Part shown: positions 33,720-47,000 of the stretch, in pieces
Position numbering within the stretch: the stretch's first letter is position 1
Layout: every line of letters begins with the position of its first letter
Program-made: the position numbers and the translations under genes
DNA from: Stomorhina lunata
Taxonomy: Eukaryota; Arthropoda; Insecta; Diptera; Rhiniidae
Assembly: GCA_933228675.1 (NCBI GenBank)
Contig: OW121742.1
Location: forward strand, 127,077,983-127,141,982
Direction: 5' to 3'
Length of the DNA stretch: 64,000 nt
The notes under the pieces: generated by a model
The model's input: the letters and a program-made list of their open reading frames with translations, nothing else
Database searches by the model: none
Told to the model about the DNA's origin: nothing

Positions 33720-35930
33720 TCGATCGAAAATTTTCTCAAAAAAAATTTTTTCTATGGAAAAATTTTCGGTAAAAATTTTTTTCTAAAGAAAAATTTTCGA
33801 TGTAAATATTTTTGTATGCAATGATTTTCGATAGAAATATTTTTCTATAGAAAAATTTTCGATAAAAAAAATCTCTATTGAAAAATTTTTGATAAAAAAT
33901 TTTCTATTGAAAAATTTTTGATAAAAAATTTTCTATTGAAAAATTTTTGATAAAAAGAGAAAAAAATGAAAAATTTTTGCTAAAAAGAAAAATTTTTGCT
34001 AAAAAAATTTTCTACTGAAAAATTTTGGATAAAAAAATTTTGTATAGAAAAATTTTGGATAAGATAATTTTCTATAGAAAAATTTTTGATAAAAATTTTT
34101 AATAAAAAAATGTTCTATAGAAAAATTTTGTATAGAAAAATTTTGACTAAGAAAAAATTTCTATAGAAAAAATCCTGGAAAAAAATTTCTAAAGAAAAAT
34201 TTTCAAAAAATAAGTTTCTATAGAAAAATTTTGGATAAAAAGATTTTCTATAGAAAAATTTTGGATAAAAAGATTTTCTATAGAAAAATTTTGGATAAAA
34301 AAATTTCAATAGAAATATTTTAGATAAACACATTTTCTATAAAATTGGAAAAAAATATTTCTATACCAAAATAATTGGATAAAAAATTTTCTAAAAAAAA
34401 ATCTTGGAAAAAAATGTTTGATAAAAAAAATTCTAAATAAAAATGTTTGATATTCTATAGCAAAATTTTACATAAAAAATTTTCTGTAAAAAATTTTTGA
34501 TAAATAAATTTTCTATAGAAGAATTTTTGATAAAAAAAAAATATTCAATAGAAAAATTTTTGATAAAAAAAATGTCTATGGAAAAACTTTTTATAAAAAA
34601 AAATTTTCTATAAAAAATTTTCGATGAAAATTTTTTTCTAAAAAAAAAATTTCGATGAATATATTTTTCTATTGAAATATTTTTCTGTAGAAATATTTTT
34701 CCGTAGGAAAATTTTTGATAAAATAGTTTTCTATGGAAAGTTTTTGTAGAAATTTATTTTATCAAATTTTTGATAATTTGTTCTCCAAAAGTTTTCTTTA
34801 GAAATTTTTTTTTATCAAAAATTATTCTATAGAAAATTTTTTTGCCCAAAATTTTTCGTTAGAAAATTAAAAAAAAAATTCTATGAAAAAATTGTTCATA
34901 ACAAAAATTTTCTAAATAAAAATTTTTAGAAAAAACTTTTGTATAAAAAAATTTAGGATAAAAAAAATTTCTATAGAAAAACTTTTCATTTAAAAAAAAG
35001 AAAAATTTATAAAAAATTTTCTAAAGAAAAATTTTTGATAAAAAATTTAAATAGAAAAATTTTGGATAAAAAAATTTTCTAAAGAAAAATTTTGCATAAA
35101 AAAATTTTCTAAAGAAAATTAAAAAAAAAAAAATTATCAAAAATTTGATAAAATAAATGTTCTATAGAAAAATTTTTGATATAAAATTTCTATAGAAAAA
35201 TTTTTGATAAAAAATTTTTCATAGAATAATTTTTAATAAAAAAATTTTCTATAGAAAACATCTTTTCGAAAGAAAAATTTTCGATAAAAATATTTTTCTA
35301 TAGAAAAATTTTCGATAGAAATATTTTTCTGTAGAAAAACTTTTGATAAAAAAATTTTTTTAAGAAAAATTTTTGTTAAAGAAATTTGCTATTAAAAAAT
35401 TTTAATAAAAATTTTTTTTCTAAAAAAAATTTATGTAGAAAAATTTTTGATAAAAAAATTTTCTGTAGAAAAATTTTTTATAAAAAAATTTTCTGTAGAA
35501 AAATTTTTGATAAAAAAATTTTCTGTAGAAAAATTTTTGATAAAAAAATTTTCTGTAGAAAAATTTTGGATAAAAAAATTTTCTATAGAAAAATTTTGAA
35601 TAAAAAAATTTAGGATAAACAAATTTTCTATAGAAAAATTTTGTATAAAATATTTTTTATAGAAAAAAATTTGGATAAAAAATTTTCTATAGAAAAATTT
35701 TTGATAAAAATTTTTTTTCGAAAAAAAATTTTCGATGAAATTATTTTTCTATAGTTTTGTAGAAACAATTTTGATAAAAAAAATGTTTATACAAAAATTT
35801 TTGTTAAAAATATTTTCTACAGAAAAATTTATGATAAAACAATTTTCTATTGAAAAATTTTGGAAAAAAAATTTCTGTAGAAAATTTTTTTGTATCAAAC
35901 TTTCTACTATAGAAAAACGTTTGGTAAATT
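33720..35930. repeat. AT-rich 30-bp minisatellite, largest array of this family
   Basis: About 2.2 kb of units mainly in TTTTTGATAAAAA orientation, with a short reversed patch at about 34740-34870 (TTTTTTATCAAAAATTATTCT). At 35420-35640 the units become nearly identical with an exact 30-bp period and a CTGTAG core, indicating recent local amplification. Confidence 0.9.
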
Positions 35931-35934
35931 TTTT

Positions 35935-37735
35935 TTCCAATAATGAATTGCTCATTCAGTTTGCATTTAAACTCGTGATCAGTCCATGTTTATTAATCTA
36001 AACTGCAAAAAAGTGATCGTTATAATTTTCCTACCTTTTGTTTCAGTGTATTTATTATTTTTATATAAACTGTAACTAGTAAATTGAAAATTTGTTGCTT
36101 TCAGCATTGAACCAGAATTAATAGCACAATATGCTTGGATAAGCCCACACCCAGGACATACAAACACATACTCCAATACATAAATTCCATTTTTGCAACA
36201 AAAAAACATTTTGCAATTGTAAAAAAATATTTCGCGCTTTTTATGAAAAAGTTATGATACAAGAACTCTAACTTGGTAGTGGTGGCATGTTTAACAGCAG
36301 TTTGTCACTTTTTTGACGTTTGCTTAACGACTACAACTACAATAACAAAAGAAACAACAGGACCTTTTCAAAGGAAAATAAGTAAATGATTTCTTGGCTA
36401 TGTTATGCTGTCGAACGCGTTTGTACGTATCATTTTCAAAAAGCTAAAATAAATGGAATGTTTGTAGATATTTTCCTTGGCATTTATGCTTCATTAAAGA
36501 TTTGTTTTCCGGTTTGTTCACTTTTATGTTTTCTTCACTGTTTCCGTTATGCATTTCAAGTAAACTTTGCCGGCAGTTGCTGCTGCTGTTGCTTTTGGTT
36601 CTACGTGTTGGTTTACTACTGATTTTACATTTTACATTTTTCAATTTTTCATTACAATTTTGTATTGTTTACTGGTTGTATGTTTTTTGTTGTTGTTGTT
36701 AAAACCGCGCTGATTTGTTTGTTTTTCATTTTCAATTTCATTTTGAAGTTAGTGGATATGATTTGGCCTTTTGTCTTGTATTTGTATTTTTTGCCTTTTA
36801 GCCGAGACTCTTTGGTTTTTTGTCTTTTTTTGCCTTTGATCTTTGTTTATTAATACTAATGATGTCGCTGTTTAAAAAATAATATGTTTGTTATTTGTTT
36901 GCCAGTTTCAAGGACCTGATTGTGGATTAGACATGAGTAAATATTAATTTATTTAATTTTGTCTGTTAGAAAAAAAGTGTGATAATCAAAGAATATTTTA
37001 AGAAATCATAAAATCATTATTATTTAAAAGCCCAAGGCTAAAAGTAATTAAATTCAAAAGAAATTTTTATAAATTTTATAATATTGGAATATGAAATCTT
37101 TGTCACTTAAGAATTCCCTCCAGCATTTACTTCTTTTATACTCTCAAGGTGTTATTGACTCCCTATCCTTTTTGTATCTCCTCCTTTTTCTTCCTTAAAA
37201 CTTTAAACTGAATAAATCTTTTCAGTTTTTTTTTCACTACCACATTACATTCATTGTCGAGTCATTGCATATTTGGCGCCTGTAAGTTTTCGCAAATTCT
37301 GCATCACGTCTGCCAAAATGTCCAATACCATTGTGAGCTGCATAACAATATAAAACGGAAACAATAATGGACTTTTCATTCAAATTAATTCTTACCACAA
37401 AATGCTGTGTTTTCTCTTATAAAGAGTCTGTATGTGTGCGTCAGTGTATTTTGGAGAATCCTTAAGCAGGACATTGCTTGAACAAGCACATACGCGTTCG
37501 TTCGTTCATTCATTTTCATGTAATAGCAGATAAGAGTTACAGCAGAGAAATAAAGTCAAGTGCCAACAATTTAAGTTTAAACGAGAGATATTTCACACTT
37601 CCAACACAATATATGGTCACAATATTTACATACGTAACAGGGCTTTACTTTAGGATAAATATATTGGAACCCAGCAAAAAATTGAATTTTTTTTAATTCT
37701 ATGATTTAAAGGGCCCAGTTTAAATCATAGAATTT
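35935..37735. other. AT-rich unique DNA, no gene supported
   Basis: Nothing recognisable was found. Cys/Phe-rich frames at 36386-36853 overlap in several phases and look like chance. Confidence 0.5.
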
Positions 37736-37739
37736 TAAA

Positions 37740-38430
37740 AAATGCAATTTTTTAAGAATTAAGCGCGATGAAGATCTACGATCTTTAAAAATCTACGGTT
37801 GGAAATTGAATCGTATAAAGTCGCACATCTTTATACTAAACTCTAAAACTGGACTATTCAAAAGTCTACGATTGGGTATTTTAGTGTGTGAAGATCTCCA
37901 ATGTGACATTAGACCTGGCATAGGCATTGTGGGTGAGCGCGCTTCACATGCATATAAAATCGCTCTTGAGAGTCTCACGTATTTGTAGTTATTCTCAAAT
38001 TACGAAAAAAACTACACAATTTAATCTTAGTCGAGCATTTGTAACATATGGTTGTGTTTTCTTAATTTAGTTGATCACTAGCATCCAACCAAGACGGTTG
38101 GTTGTTTGCTTGTTGAAAAATTACTGAAGGGGTCGGGAGAACGCTCGTTTGTTTACAAAATTTTTCTCACACACACAGACTCAAAATGTTTATGTATTTG
38201 TGCCTATCTCTGCATTAGACTCTAAAAAGAACTATAATTGAAAATTGGACTCTTCAAAGATCTTCTGTTAAAGGACTTTGATTAAAGATTGAAGACTCTA
38301 GAGATCTACGTTTGAAAGTTGGTTTCTTTAGAGTTCTAGGTTTGAAAATTTTGATACGCTCGAAGATATATAATGGTATACTATTAGAAATTTAACTCTA
38401 TAAATTCATACGATTGAAGAAATTGAACCC
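37740..38430. repeat. Decayed minisatellite of GAAGATCTACGATTGAAAATTG type
   Basis: Words such as GAAGATCTACGATC, TCTACGATTGG, ACTCTAAAGATCT and GAAAATTGGACTCT recur at about 30-36 bp with heavy divergence. The same word set reappears at 39240-39480, after the Helentron-like element, so that element seems to have split an old array. Confidence 0.5.
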
Positions 38431-38435
38431 AATGA

Positions 38436-38487
<52 letters not shown>

Positions 38488-39196
38488 TAATGTCTGTCTG
38501 TCTGTATATCCTTTATAGAATAGTAAACTATGCATTTGATCATGTTATGATCTTAAAAAAAGTTGTTGCGCATGAGCCGACGAACATTACTGTGTTGGTA
38601 TGACCAAGATCCAATAGGTGACGCCACTGAAAATTGCTTAAAGTTAATAAAATCATAAACCGTGCATTTGATCATGCTGTGATCTTTAGCAAAGTTATTG
38701 TGCATAAACCGATGAAGGTTTTTAAGTTGGCAAGACTAATTTCCGATAGGTGGCACAACTGAAAATTATTCAAAATGAATTAAATTGTAAACTGTGCATT
38801 TGATCATGCTATGATCTTTAGCAAAGTTGTTGCGCATGAGCCGACGAAGGTTCCTAAAATGGTATGACCAATTTGTGCATTTGATCGAACAGTCGACGAA
38901 GGTTTCTAAGCTGTTACGATTAATTTCCGATAGATGGTGACACTGTAAATTATTTAAAATTGAATTGATCAAGCATTCGATGGAGGTTTCAAAATTGTTA
39001 CGGTTAATTTCCGATAGATGGCGGTACTGAAAATTATTTAAAATCAATTGAGTCGTAAACTTTGTATTTGGTCACGTGTTGATAGGAAAAAATTAATAAA
39101 ATGTTCAAAATTGATTGTATATTTGTAATATATAATATCTTTCCCTCAAATTTCTTTTATTTGGTGGTGTAGCAAAGCGCACAGGGTACAGCTAGT
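38431..39196 (+). mobile_element. Helentron/DINE-like element with (TA)n, (GTCT)n and internal repeats
   Basis: A (TA)n run at 38438-38484 is followed by a GTCT run at 38491-38504. This is the arrangement described for dipteran mini-me elements, later linked to Helentron/DINE-type elements. The 3' end AGCGCACAGGGTACAGCTAG is followed by T and fits the Helitron CTRR-T terminus. Between them, about 130-bp units containing GTGCATTTGATCATG and ATTTCCGATAGRTGG repeat roughly four to five times. No Rep/helicase is encoded, so this is a non-autonomous copy. Confidence 0.6.
38510..39062 (+). repeat. About 130-bp internal tandem repeats of the Helentron-like element
   Basis: Landmarks TGCATTTGATCATG near 38528, 38659 and 38795, a shorter GTGCATTTGATCGA near 38875, and GATAGRTGG-type words mark four to five diverged units, the later ones shortened. 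The 93-codon minus frame across them is a by-product. Confidence 0.65.
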
Positions 39197-39239
39197 TCTC
39201 TATAGAGAGCTTTTTAGTATTTGATATTTATATATATAG

Positions 39240-39480
39240 TCCAATCGTGGTCTTTATGGTGTTCAATCATCAGTCATAGAATTTTATAGAGTACAACATG
39301 CTTGATTGAAGATCGAATTCGGCAAAGACGCATGATAAAAAATAACACTTTCTTACGTTTAAAGTGTAAAGTTCCACACTCCAAAGTTGTACTCAATGAA
39401 GATCTGGATTAAATTCTATAAAGAAAATTGAATTCTATCATATATCTATAGAATCATAAGATCTTGAATCCGTTACGATC
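39240..39480. repeat. Decayed GAAGATCT-type minisatellite, right remnant
   Basis: GATTGAAGATCGAATTC, ACTCAATGAAGATCTGG and AATTGAATTCTATC words continue the pattern of 37740-38430. Confidence 0.4.
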
Positions 39481-39484
39481 TTAA

Positions 39485-40082
39485 AATTTTTATTTGTTGG
39501 GTTTAGGAAAGTTCCAAAAGAATATCCTTATTGAAATTTCTTATATTTACTTCATATGTAAATTAATTTGTTTTCTGTGTTACTTTCTCTGTATTCTTTG
39601 AAGGATATTGCCGCAAAGTATGCAACATTTTCTTTTGTAAGCCCAATAAATCTTCAATATTTTAATGAGTTTCCTTAAGTAAATACTTTTGTAGGGAAAT
39701 GAGTTTTAAAATTATTTTAATTTGAGAAATAAATGTTAAGAATGAGGGAGAAGAGAATGCAGTATGGCATACCTGCTTACAAGTAGCGAACTATGTAAAC
39801 ATTACTTTAATAGAAGTGATACATTATCGACAAAATGGACATCTTTATTGGCAAATAATAATAATAAAATGTGATAGCTTGAATCATTTTACGCACATGT
39901 AACGGGCTTGTCATTACAAAGAATTTAGCGAGCTATTAGTGATTCGAAAGATGTCAAATCATACACATATTAAAAAATGGACTTCAGATCAGTGTTCGAA
40001 AATCGCTCCCGGGCAGGATTTTGTTGAAAACTAAATACAACAAAAACTGTGTGAGTTAGTACCTTCAAACTATTCATATCGT

Positions 40083-40134
<52 letters not shown>

Positions 40135-41450
40135 AAAAAAGAATTTAAATTAAAATATTTAAATTAAGTGCCAAATTTTATAACCAATATATCACAAATC
40201 CAGCAGATTTTCTTTATTGGTTATTTAAGTATCTTAATAAAATATAATGCAAATTTCTCGCCACCATTAGTTCGATGCCGTTGGCTATTAAAAGTGTTTG
40301 ATCCAATAAAATTTTAAATAAATCAATTTCCTGCAATCTATTGCCAAATACGGAGATGTAACCCATCAAATCTTTGCAATTTAAATGACAAGTTAATTTA
40401 ACTTTTGATATTTCGTCAAAGAATTTTATGGCTCTTAAATTATTAGCAAAATTAGAATTTTCCTTTAAATTTTACGATCTTTTAATATATGCAAAATTTG
40501 AAAAAAAAAATAAAATTGAGAATGTAATTACATTTACTTACTCCCTCTGAAGCATAAAAGTGACAAAATTTTTATAGGGGGGCTTGACGCATCAAGACCC
40601 ATAAAGCACGTGCTAAAATTAAAGGCATGCAAAATCATTTTTCTACTCTTATTTCTGCAATTTCACAGCAACAGCTGTTGAAAGTTTTGGCATTCATGAT
40701 CGTAAAAAAAATTTGCAAATGAGTTACAAACAAAAAAAGTCATAAATGTCCAACTTTAGAGAGTTAATAAATATAATTTTGCATAAAACAAAATAAAAAT
40801 GAGCAATTTTGCAAAAATTACAAAACAAACTCATAAACTAAATACTTGTCATGTCTAAAAGTGAAATATCTAAAACTGGGAAGGGGGTGAGTATTCGATT
40901 ACGACTTAACACAAAAGGTATTAAGAGTTTATGGGTTTCAGCAGTAGGACTCATGTCATTGACTGACTAAACGAATTTGTGCATAAAAGCCAGCGGAGTA
41001 ACATAATTAGTTACGCTTGAAAGGAATTTTTATAATAAACGCATTCCAAACGTTTACAACAGCAAATGAGTGATAAAAATGCAATAAAATCTTACATTTC
41101 AAAAACTATTTTGCATAGAAATCGTTATTGTGTTTTAGAATTAAAAAGAAGAATGTTGATGACTTGTTAGTTTGAAAAAAAAACCTAATAATGATGATTT
41201 TGATGTTGATGTTGATGACGTTGTTGCAAAAACTCGTAAAATGTCACTGTTTCCACTTTAAAGTGAAATGTTTATCACATTTTTGATTCTATTTTGTCTT
41301 TTTTTAGGAATCAGCTCAAGTTTTTACACTTTACAACACGTAATATGGGTAAACAATACAAAAACAAGTGTTTCATAATGTTTGAGTCACACTTTTGAAT
41401 ATAACCCAAGAGAAGGATACCCACACTTCAAAGCAACAGTTTACGCTTAG
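39485..41450. other. AT-rich unique DNA with a (TA)n microsatellite
   Basis: A 45-bp TA run lies at 40087-40131. Nothing else was recognised. Confidence 0.55.
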
Positions 41451-41454
41451 ACAA

Positions 41455-41975
41455 GTTTTCTATAAAAAAAGTTGACGACAAGACAAGCTTTCTATAGAAA
41501 AGTTGACCATAGGACAAGTTTTCTATAGAAAAGTTAACGAAAGGACAAGTTTTCTATAGAAAAGTTGATGATAGGTCAATTTTTCTAAAGAAAAGTTGAT
41601 GATGGGTCAATTTTTCTATAGAAAAGTTGATGATAGGTCAATTTTTCTATGGAAAAGTTGATGATAGGTCAATTTTTTTATAGAAAAGTTGATGATAGGT
41701 CAATTTTTCTATAGAAAAGTTGATGATAGGTAAATTTTTCTATAGAAAAGTTGATGATAGGTAAATTTTTTCTATAGAAAAGTTGATGATAAGTCAATTT
41801 TTCTATAAAAAAGTTGATAATAGGTCAATAGGTTGATGACAGGTCAATTTTTCTATAGAAAAGTTGATGATAGGACAAATTTTCTTTAAAAAAGTTGATG
41901 ATTGGTCAATTTTTCTATAGAAATGTTGATGAAAGGACAAGTTTTCTATAGAAAAGTTGATGAAAGGACATTGCC
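41455..41975. repeat. 31-bp minisatellite with TCTATAGAAAAGTTGATGATAGG
   Basis: About 16 tandem units combine the TTTTTCTATAGAAAA half of the 30-bp family with a new GTTGATGATAGGTCAA half. This looks like a hybrid or derived minisatellite that shares the CTATAG palindrome. The 66-codon minus frame is an artefact. Confidence 0.9.
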
Positions 41976-41979
41976 TTAG

Positions 41980-44085
41980 GCATACCTTCTCCTTACTAAA
42001 CATTTACATTACACAATGTTATTGTGTTATGTAAACGATACTATTATTTTGATTTTTATGACATGTCAACAACAAATTGATAGAATCCATGTGACACTAT
42101 ACAAATATTCAGCTACAAAAAAATAGAGTAGAATTTCCATAATGTAGAACTAATGTTAGCGAACTCGCCTATTTCAGGGTGGATTTCAATTTAGAACAAC
42201 CAAATTACAAATTTTAGTGAATAATATTGACGAACAATTGTGTTCCGCTATTGCCATTGATTTGTATACAAATTTGAATATCTTCATATGTAGAATGTAA
42301 ATAATTTTGTTATTTAGCCTTTAGCATTATTTTTATTGATTTGTGCATTTTTCCACTTTGTTAATTCGCCAACTGTTCAAAACTGGCAACAAATTGAAAT
42401 TGTTTCCCCTTTACTAACCCAAGCCATTAGTTTATTTCCTCTTTCAAATTCGAAAAAAAAATTCATTATTTTCAATTGTTATTTGGGCGCCTAATAGGTA
42501 TGCAAAGAAAATTTTAATTCAATATAATCATTCAAGTGGAAATTATGAGTGTATTAAAGGTGTCAATAAAAATCACTAAAATATGTATTTTATCTATAAA
42601 ATCTTGAAATGTTGTTTTGCTTACACCCTAGCATCAACGCCTTCTGATTTGTTTTTTTTTTTTATAGACTATATGGGGCTCTCTTTCAATGTAATGTATG
42701 TGCTTGTATAGTCTACATTAGGGCGTTTTAATAGAGTTTTACATCCGTTAAAAACAAGTGAGTAAAATTTACATGTGCAAAAATTATTGGAAAATCATGA
42801 CAATGTTCTAACATAAATTCTAAAGTTAATGGTGCAAAAAGTTTTAAGAAAGCAAAAATAAAATTCAGAAAGTATGTTATAAAAAATGTATCCCAAAAAA
42901 ATGCTAAGCGAATCTTTAAAGAAAATAATGTGTATATGATAATACATATCAGTTTAAATTAAACTTTTCTTACTCATTTCACTTAAATTTTCTATATGGA
43001 AATGGATATGCTTATGCATATTTAAGTAAATTAGTTTAAGCCTTTTTCCCTTTCCTCTTTGGCTAAATAAATAAATTTTGCAATTGAATACATTATCCGC
43101 TTATCGCTGTGTGAAATTACGTTACAAGCATAAAATTACGAGATCCTCTTAGTTGAAAGATTAAGGCATTTCAGCACCTACACACCACTTTCTTACACAT
43201 ACACACACTCACTCATACAGCTCAGATACTTTAGCCCATAATGGTCATATCTACGCACATCCTATTATTTGCTTAGGTTTGCTTGCATTCTCAACTCACT
43301 AACGTAAATTTGCAAAATAACGATGAAGACGTTTCGAGCGTTAATGATTTACGTTTTCTTAACTCACACAAACACATACACTCCTTTTAAAGGATAAACG
43401 CTGAAATCCTTAGTTTCCCATTAGAAATACGCGAACTCATCTTAAATTTGCATACGGCTGAATGGTAATTTTGATATAAATTTCGTGTAGTTTGAGTCCT
43501 GTTGCCGTTTGCTGATAAACAAATCAAATGATTTGTATCCTGCAATGCAATTATTTACATTTAATTGCGTGTTAAGTTGCAACTGAAGCGTATTTCTTGC
43601 GCTTAGTTTAAGTTGATGAAAACGTGACTAATATTTTATTTATTCTACTCAAAATGCCGCTGAACATCTCTCATTCCACCTCCTTATTAGGGTTTAAGTT
43701 CATTTAATAATTCGTCATTTCGTGAAGGTGTGAAGTATAATTGTTTTGTGGTAAGGTGCTTTTATAATAAAACTTTGAATATTAGTTTCATGTAATTGAT
43801 TAGCGAAATAGGAGCTTTATTCGACCGTTAATAAAAACATTAATTCTCAGAAGCTTTATGTTCTGGAATTTATGGTTCTAATTAAATTAAAAGATTATAA
43901 AAAGTAATATTAAAGATTTTCTATTTTAATTTATAATTATGAAAGAAAATTTCAAAATCTTATATAAAATTAATGTATTGGAAAGGATCATACCAACATA
44001 TTACAAAATAAAATTATTGCAAAAATAGTTCTTAATGGAAATTTAATTTGATTTCAACTTAAAGTGTTGTCATATTGATTTAACG
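41980..44085. other. AT-rich unique DNA, no gene supported
   Basis: A small inverted repeat TAGACTATA/TATAGTCTA lies at about 42666-42714. No coding or RNA gene was recognised. Confidence 0.5.
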
Positions 44086-44089
44086 TTTT

Positions 44090-47000
44090 GGTCTATGTCT
44101 TGGTCTATATCTTAGCCTATGTCTAAGTCTATGTCATAGTCGATATCTAAGTCTATGTCTTAGGTTACGTCTATGTCTATGTTTTATTCTATGTCTTAGT
44201 CTATATCTTTGTCTATGTCTTAGTCTATGTCTTAGTCTATGTCTTAGTCTATGTCTTAGTCTATGTCTTAGTCTATGTCTTAGTCTATGTCTTAGTCTGT
44301 GTCTTAGTCTATGTCTTAGTCTATGTCTTAGTCTATGTCTTGGTCTATGTCTTAGTCTATGTCATAGTCTATGTCTTAGTCTATGTCTTGGTCTATGTCT
44401 TAGTCTATATCTTTGTCTATGTCTTAGTCTATGTCTTAGTCTATGTCTTAGTCTACGTCTTAGTCTATGTCTTAGTCTATGTCTTAGTCTATATCTTAGT
44501 CTATGTCTTAGTCTATGTCTTAGTCTATGTCTTAGTCTTTGTCTTAGTCTTTGTCTTAGTCTATGTCTTAGTCTATGTCTTAGTCTATGTCTTAGTCTAT
44601 GTCTTAGTCTATGTCTTAGTCTATGTCTTAGTCTATGTCTTAGTCTATGTCTTAGTCTATGTCTTAGTCTATGCCTTAGTCTATGTCTTAGTCTATGTCT
44701 TAGTATATGTCTTAGTCTATGTCTTAGTCTACGTCTTGGTCTATGTCTTAGTCTATGTCTTAGTCTATGTCTTAGTCTATGTCTTAGTCTATGTCTTAGT
44801 CTATGTCTTAGTCTATATCTTAGTCTATGTCTTAGTCTATGTCTTAGTCTATGTCTTAGTCTATGTCTTAGTCTATGTCTTAGTCTATGTCTTAGTCTAT
44901 GTCTTAGTCTATGTCTTAGTCTATGTCTTAGTCTATGTCTTTGTCTATGTCTTAGTCTATGTCTTAGTCTATGTCTTAGTCTATGTCTTAGTCTATGTCT
45001 TAGTCGATGTCTTAGTCTATGTCTTAGTCTATGTCTTAGTCTATGTCTTAGTCTATGTCTTAGTCTATGTCTTAGTCTATGTCTTAGTCTATGTCTTAGT
45101 CTATGTCTTAGTCTATGTCTTAGTCTATGTCTTAGTCTATGTCTTAGTCTATGTCTTAGTCTATGTCTTAGTCTATGTCTTAGTCTATGTCTTAGTCTAT
45201 GTCTTAGTCTATGTCTTAGTCTATGTCTTAGTCTATGTCTTAGTCTATGTCTTAGTCTATGTCTTAGTCTATGTCTTAGTCTATGTCTTAGTCTATGTCT
45301 TAGTCTATGTCTTAGTCTATGTCTTAGTCTATGTCTTAGTCTATGTCTTAGTCTATGTCTTAGTCTATGTCTTAGTCTATGTCTTAGTCTATGTCTTAGT
45401 CTATGTCTTAGTCTATGTCTTAGTCTATGTCTTAGTCTATGTCTTAGTCTATGTCTTAGTCTATGTCTTAGTCTATGTCTTAGTCTATGTCTTAGTCTAT
45501 GTCTTAGTCTATGTCTTAGTCTATGTCTTAGTCTATGTCTTAGTCTATGTCTTAGTCTATGTCTTAGTCTATGTCTTAGTCTATGTCTTAGTCTATGTCT
45601 TAGTCTATGTCTTAGTCTATGTCTTAGACTATGTCTTAGTCTATGTCTTAGTCTATGTCTTAGTCTATGTCTTAGTCTATGTCTTAGTCTATGTCTTAGT
45701 CTATGTCTTAGTCTATGTCTTAGTCTATGTCTTAGTCTATGTCTTAGTCTATGTCTTAGTCTATGTCTTAGTCTATGTCTTAGTCTATGTCTTAGTCTAT
45801 GTCTTAGTCTATGTCTTAGTCTATGTCTTAGTCTATGTCTTAGTCTATGTCTTAGTCTATGTCTTAGTCTATGTCTTAGTCTATGTCTTAGTCTATGTCT
45901 TAGTCTATGTCTTAGTCTATGTCTTAGTCTATGTCTTAGTCTATGTCTTAGTCTATGTCTTAGTCTATGTCTTAGTCTATGTCTTAGTCTATATCTTAGT
46001 CTATGTCTTAGTCTATGTCTTAGTCTATGTCTTAGTCTATGTTTTAGTCTATGTCTTAGTCTATGTCTTAGTCTATGTCTTAGTCTATGTTTTAGTCTAT
46101 GTCTTAGTCTATGCCATAGTCTATATCTTAGTCTATGTCTTAGTCTATGTCTTAGTCTATGTCTTAGTCTATGTCTTAGTCTATGTCTTAGTCTATGTCT
46201 TAGTCTATGTCTTAGTCTATGTCTTAGTCTATGTCTTAGTCTATGTCTTAGTCTATGTCTTAGTCTATGTCTTAGTCTATGTCTTAGTCTATGTCTTAGT
46301 CTATGTCTTAGTCTATGTCTTAGTCTATGTCTTAGTCTATGTCTTAGTCTATGTCTTAGTCTATGTCTTAGTCTATGTCTTAGTCTATGTCTTAGTCTAT
46401 GTCTTAGTCTATGTCTTAGTCTATGTCTTAGTCTATGTCTTAGTCTATGTCTTAGTCTATGTCTTAGTCTATGTCTTAGTCTATGTCTTAGTCTATGTCT
46501 TAGTCTATGTCTTAGTCTATGTCTTAGTCTATGTCTTAGTCTATGTCTTAGTCTATATCTTAGTCTATGTCTTAGTCTATGTCTTAGTCTATGTCTTAGT
46601 CTATGTCTTAGTCTATGTCTTAGTCTATGTCTTAGTCTATGTCTTAGTCTATGTCTTAGTCTATGTCTTAGTCTATGTCTTAGTCTATGTCTTAGTCTAT
46701 GTCTTAGTCTATGTCTTAGTCTATGTCTTAGTCTATGTCTTAGTCTATGTCTTAGTCTATGTCTTAGTCTATGTCTTAGTCTATGTCTTAGTCTATGTCT
46801 TAGTCTATGTCTTAGTCTATGTCTTAGTCTATGTCTTAGTCTATGTCTTAGTCTATGTCTTAGTCTATGTCTTAGTCTATGTCTTAGTCTATGTCTTAGT
46901 CTATGTCTTAGTTTATGTCTTAGTCTATGTCTTAGTCTATGTCTTAGTCTATGTCTTAGTATATGTCTTAGTCTATGTCTTAGTCTATGTCTTAGTCTAT

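Noticed and set aside
36386..36853. Cys/Phe-rich overlapping frames as small secreted proteins
   Set aside because: Several phases are open at once, with no signal-peptide and cysteine pattern that holds together and no start context.
38766..39047. 93-codon minus frame in the Helentron-like repeats
   Set aside because: It arises from tandem units of the element and does not resemble a Rep or helicase domain.
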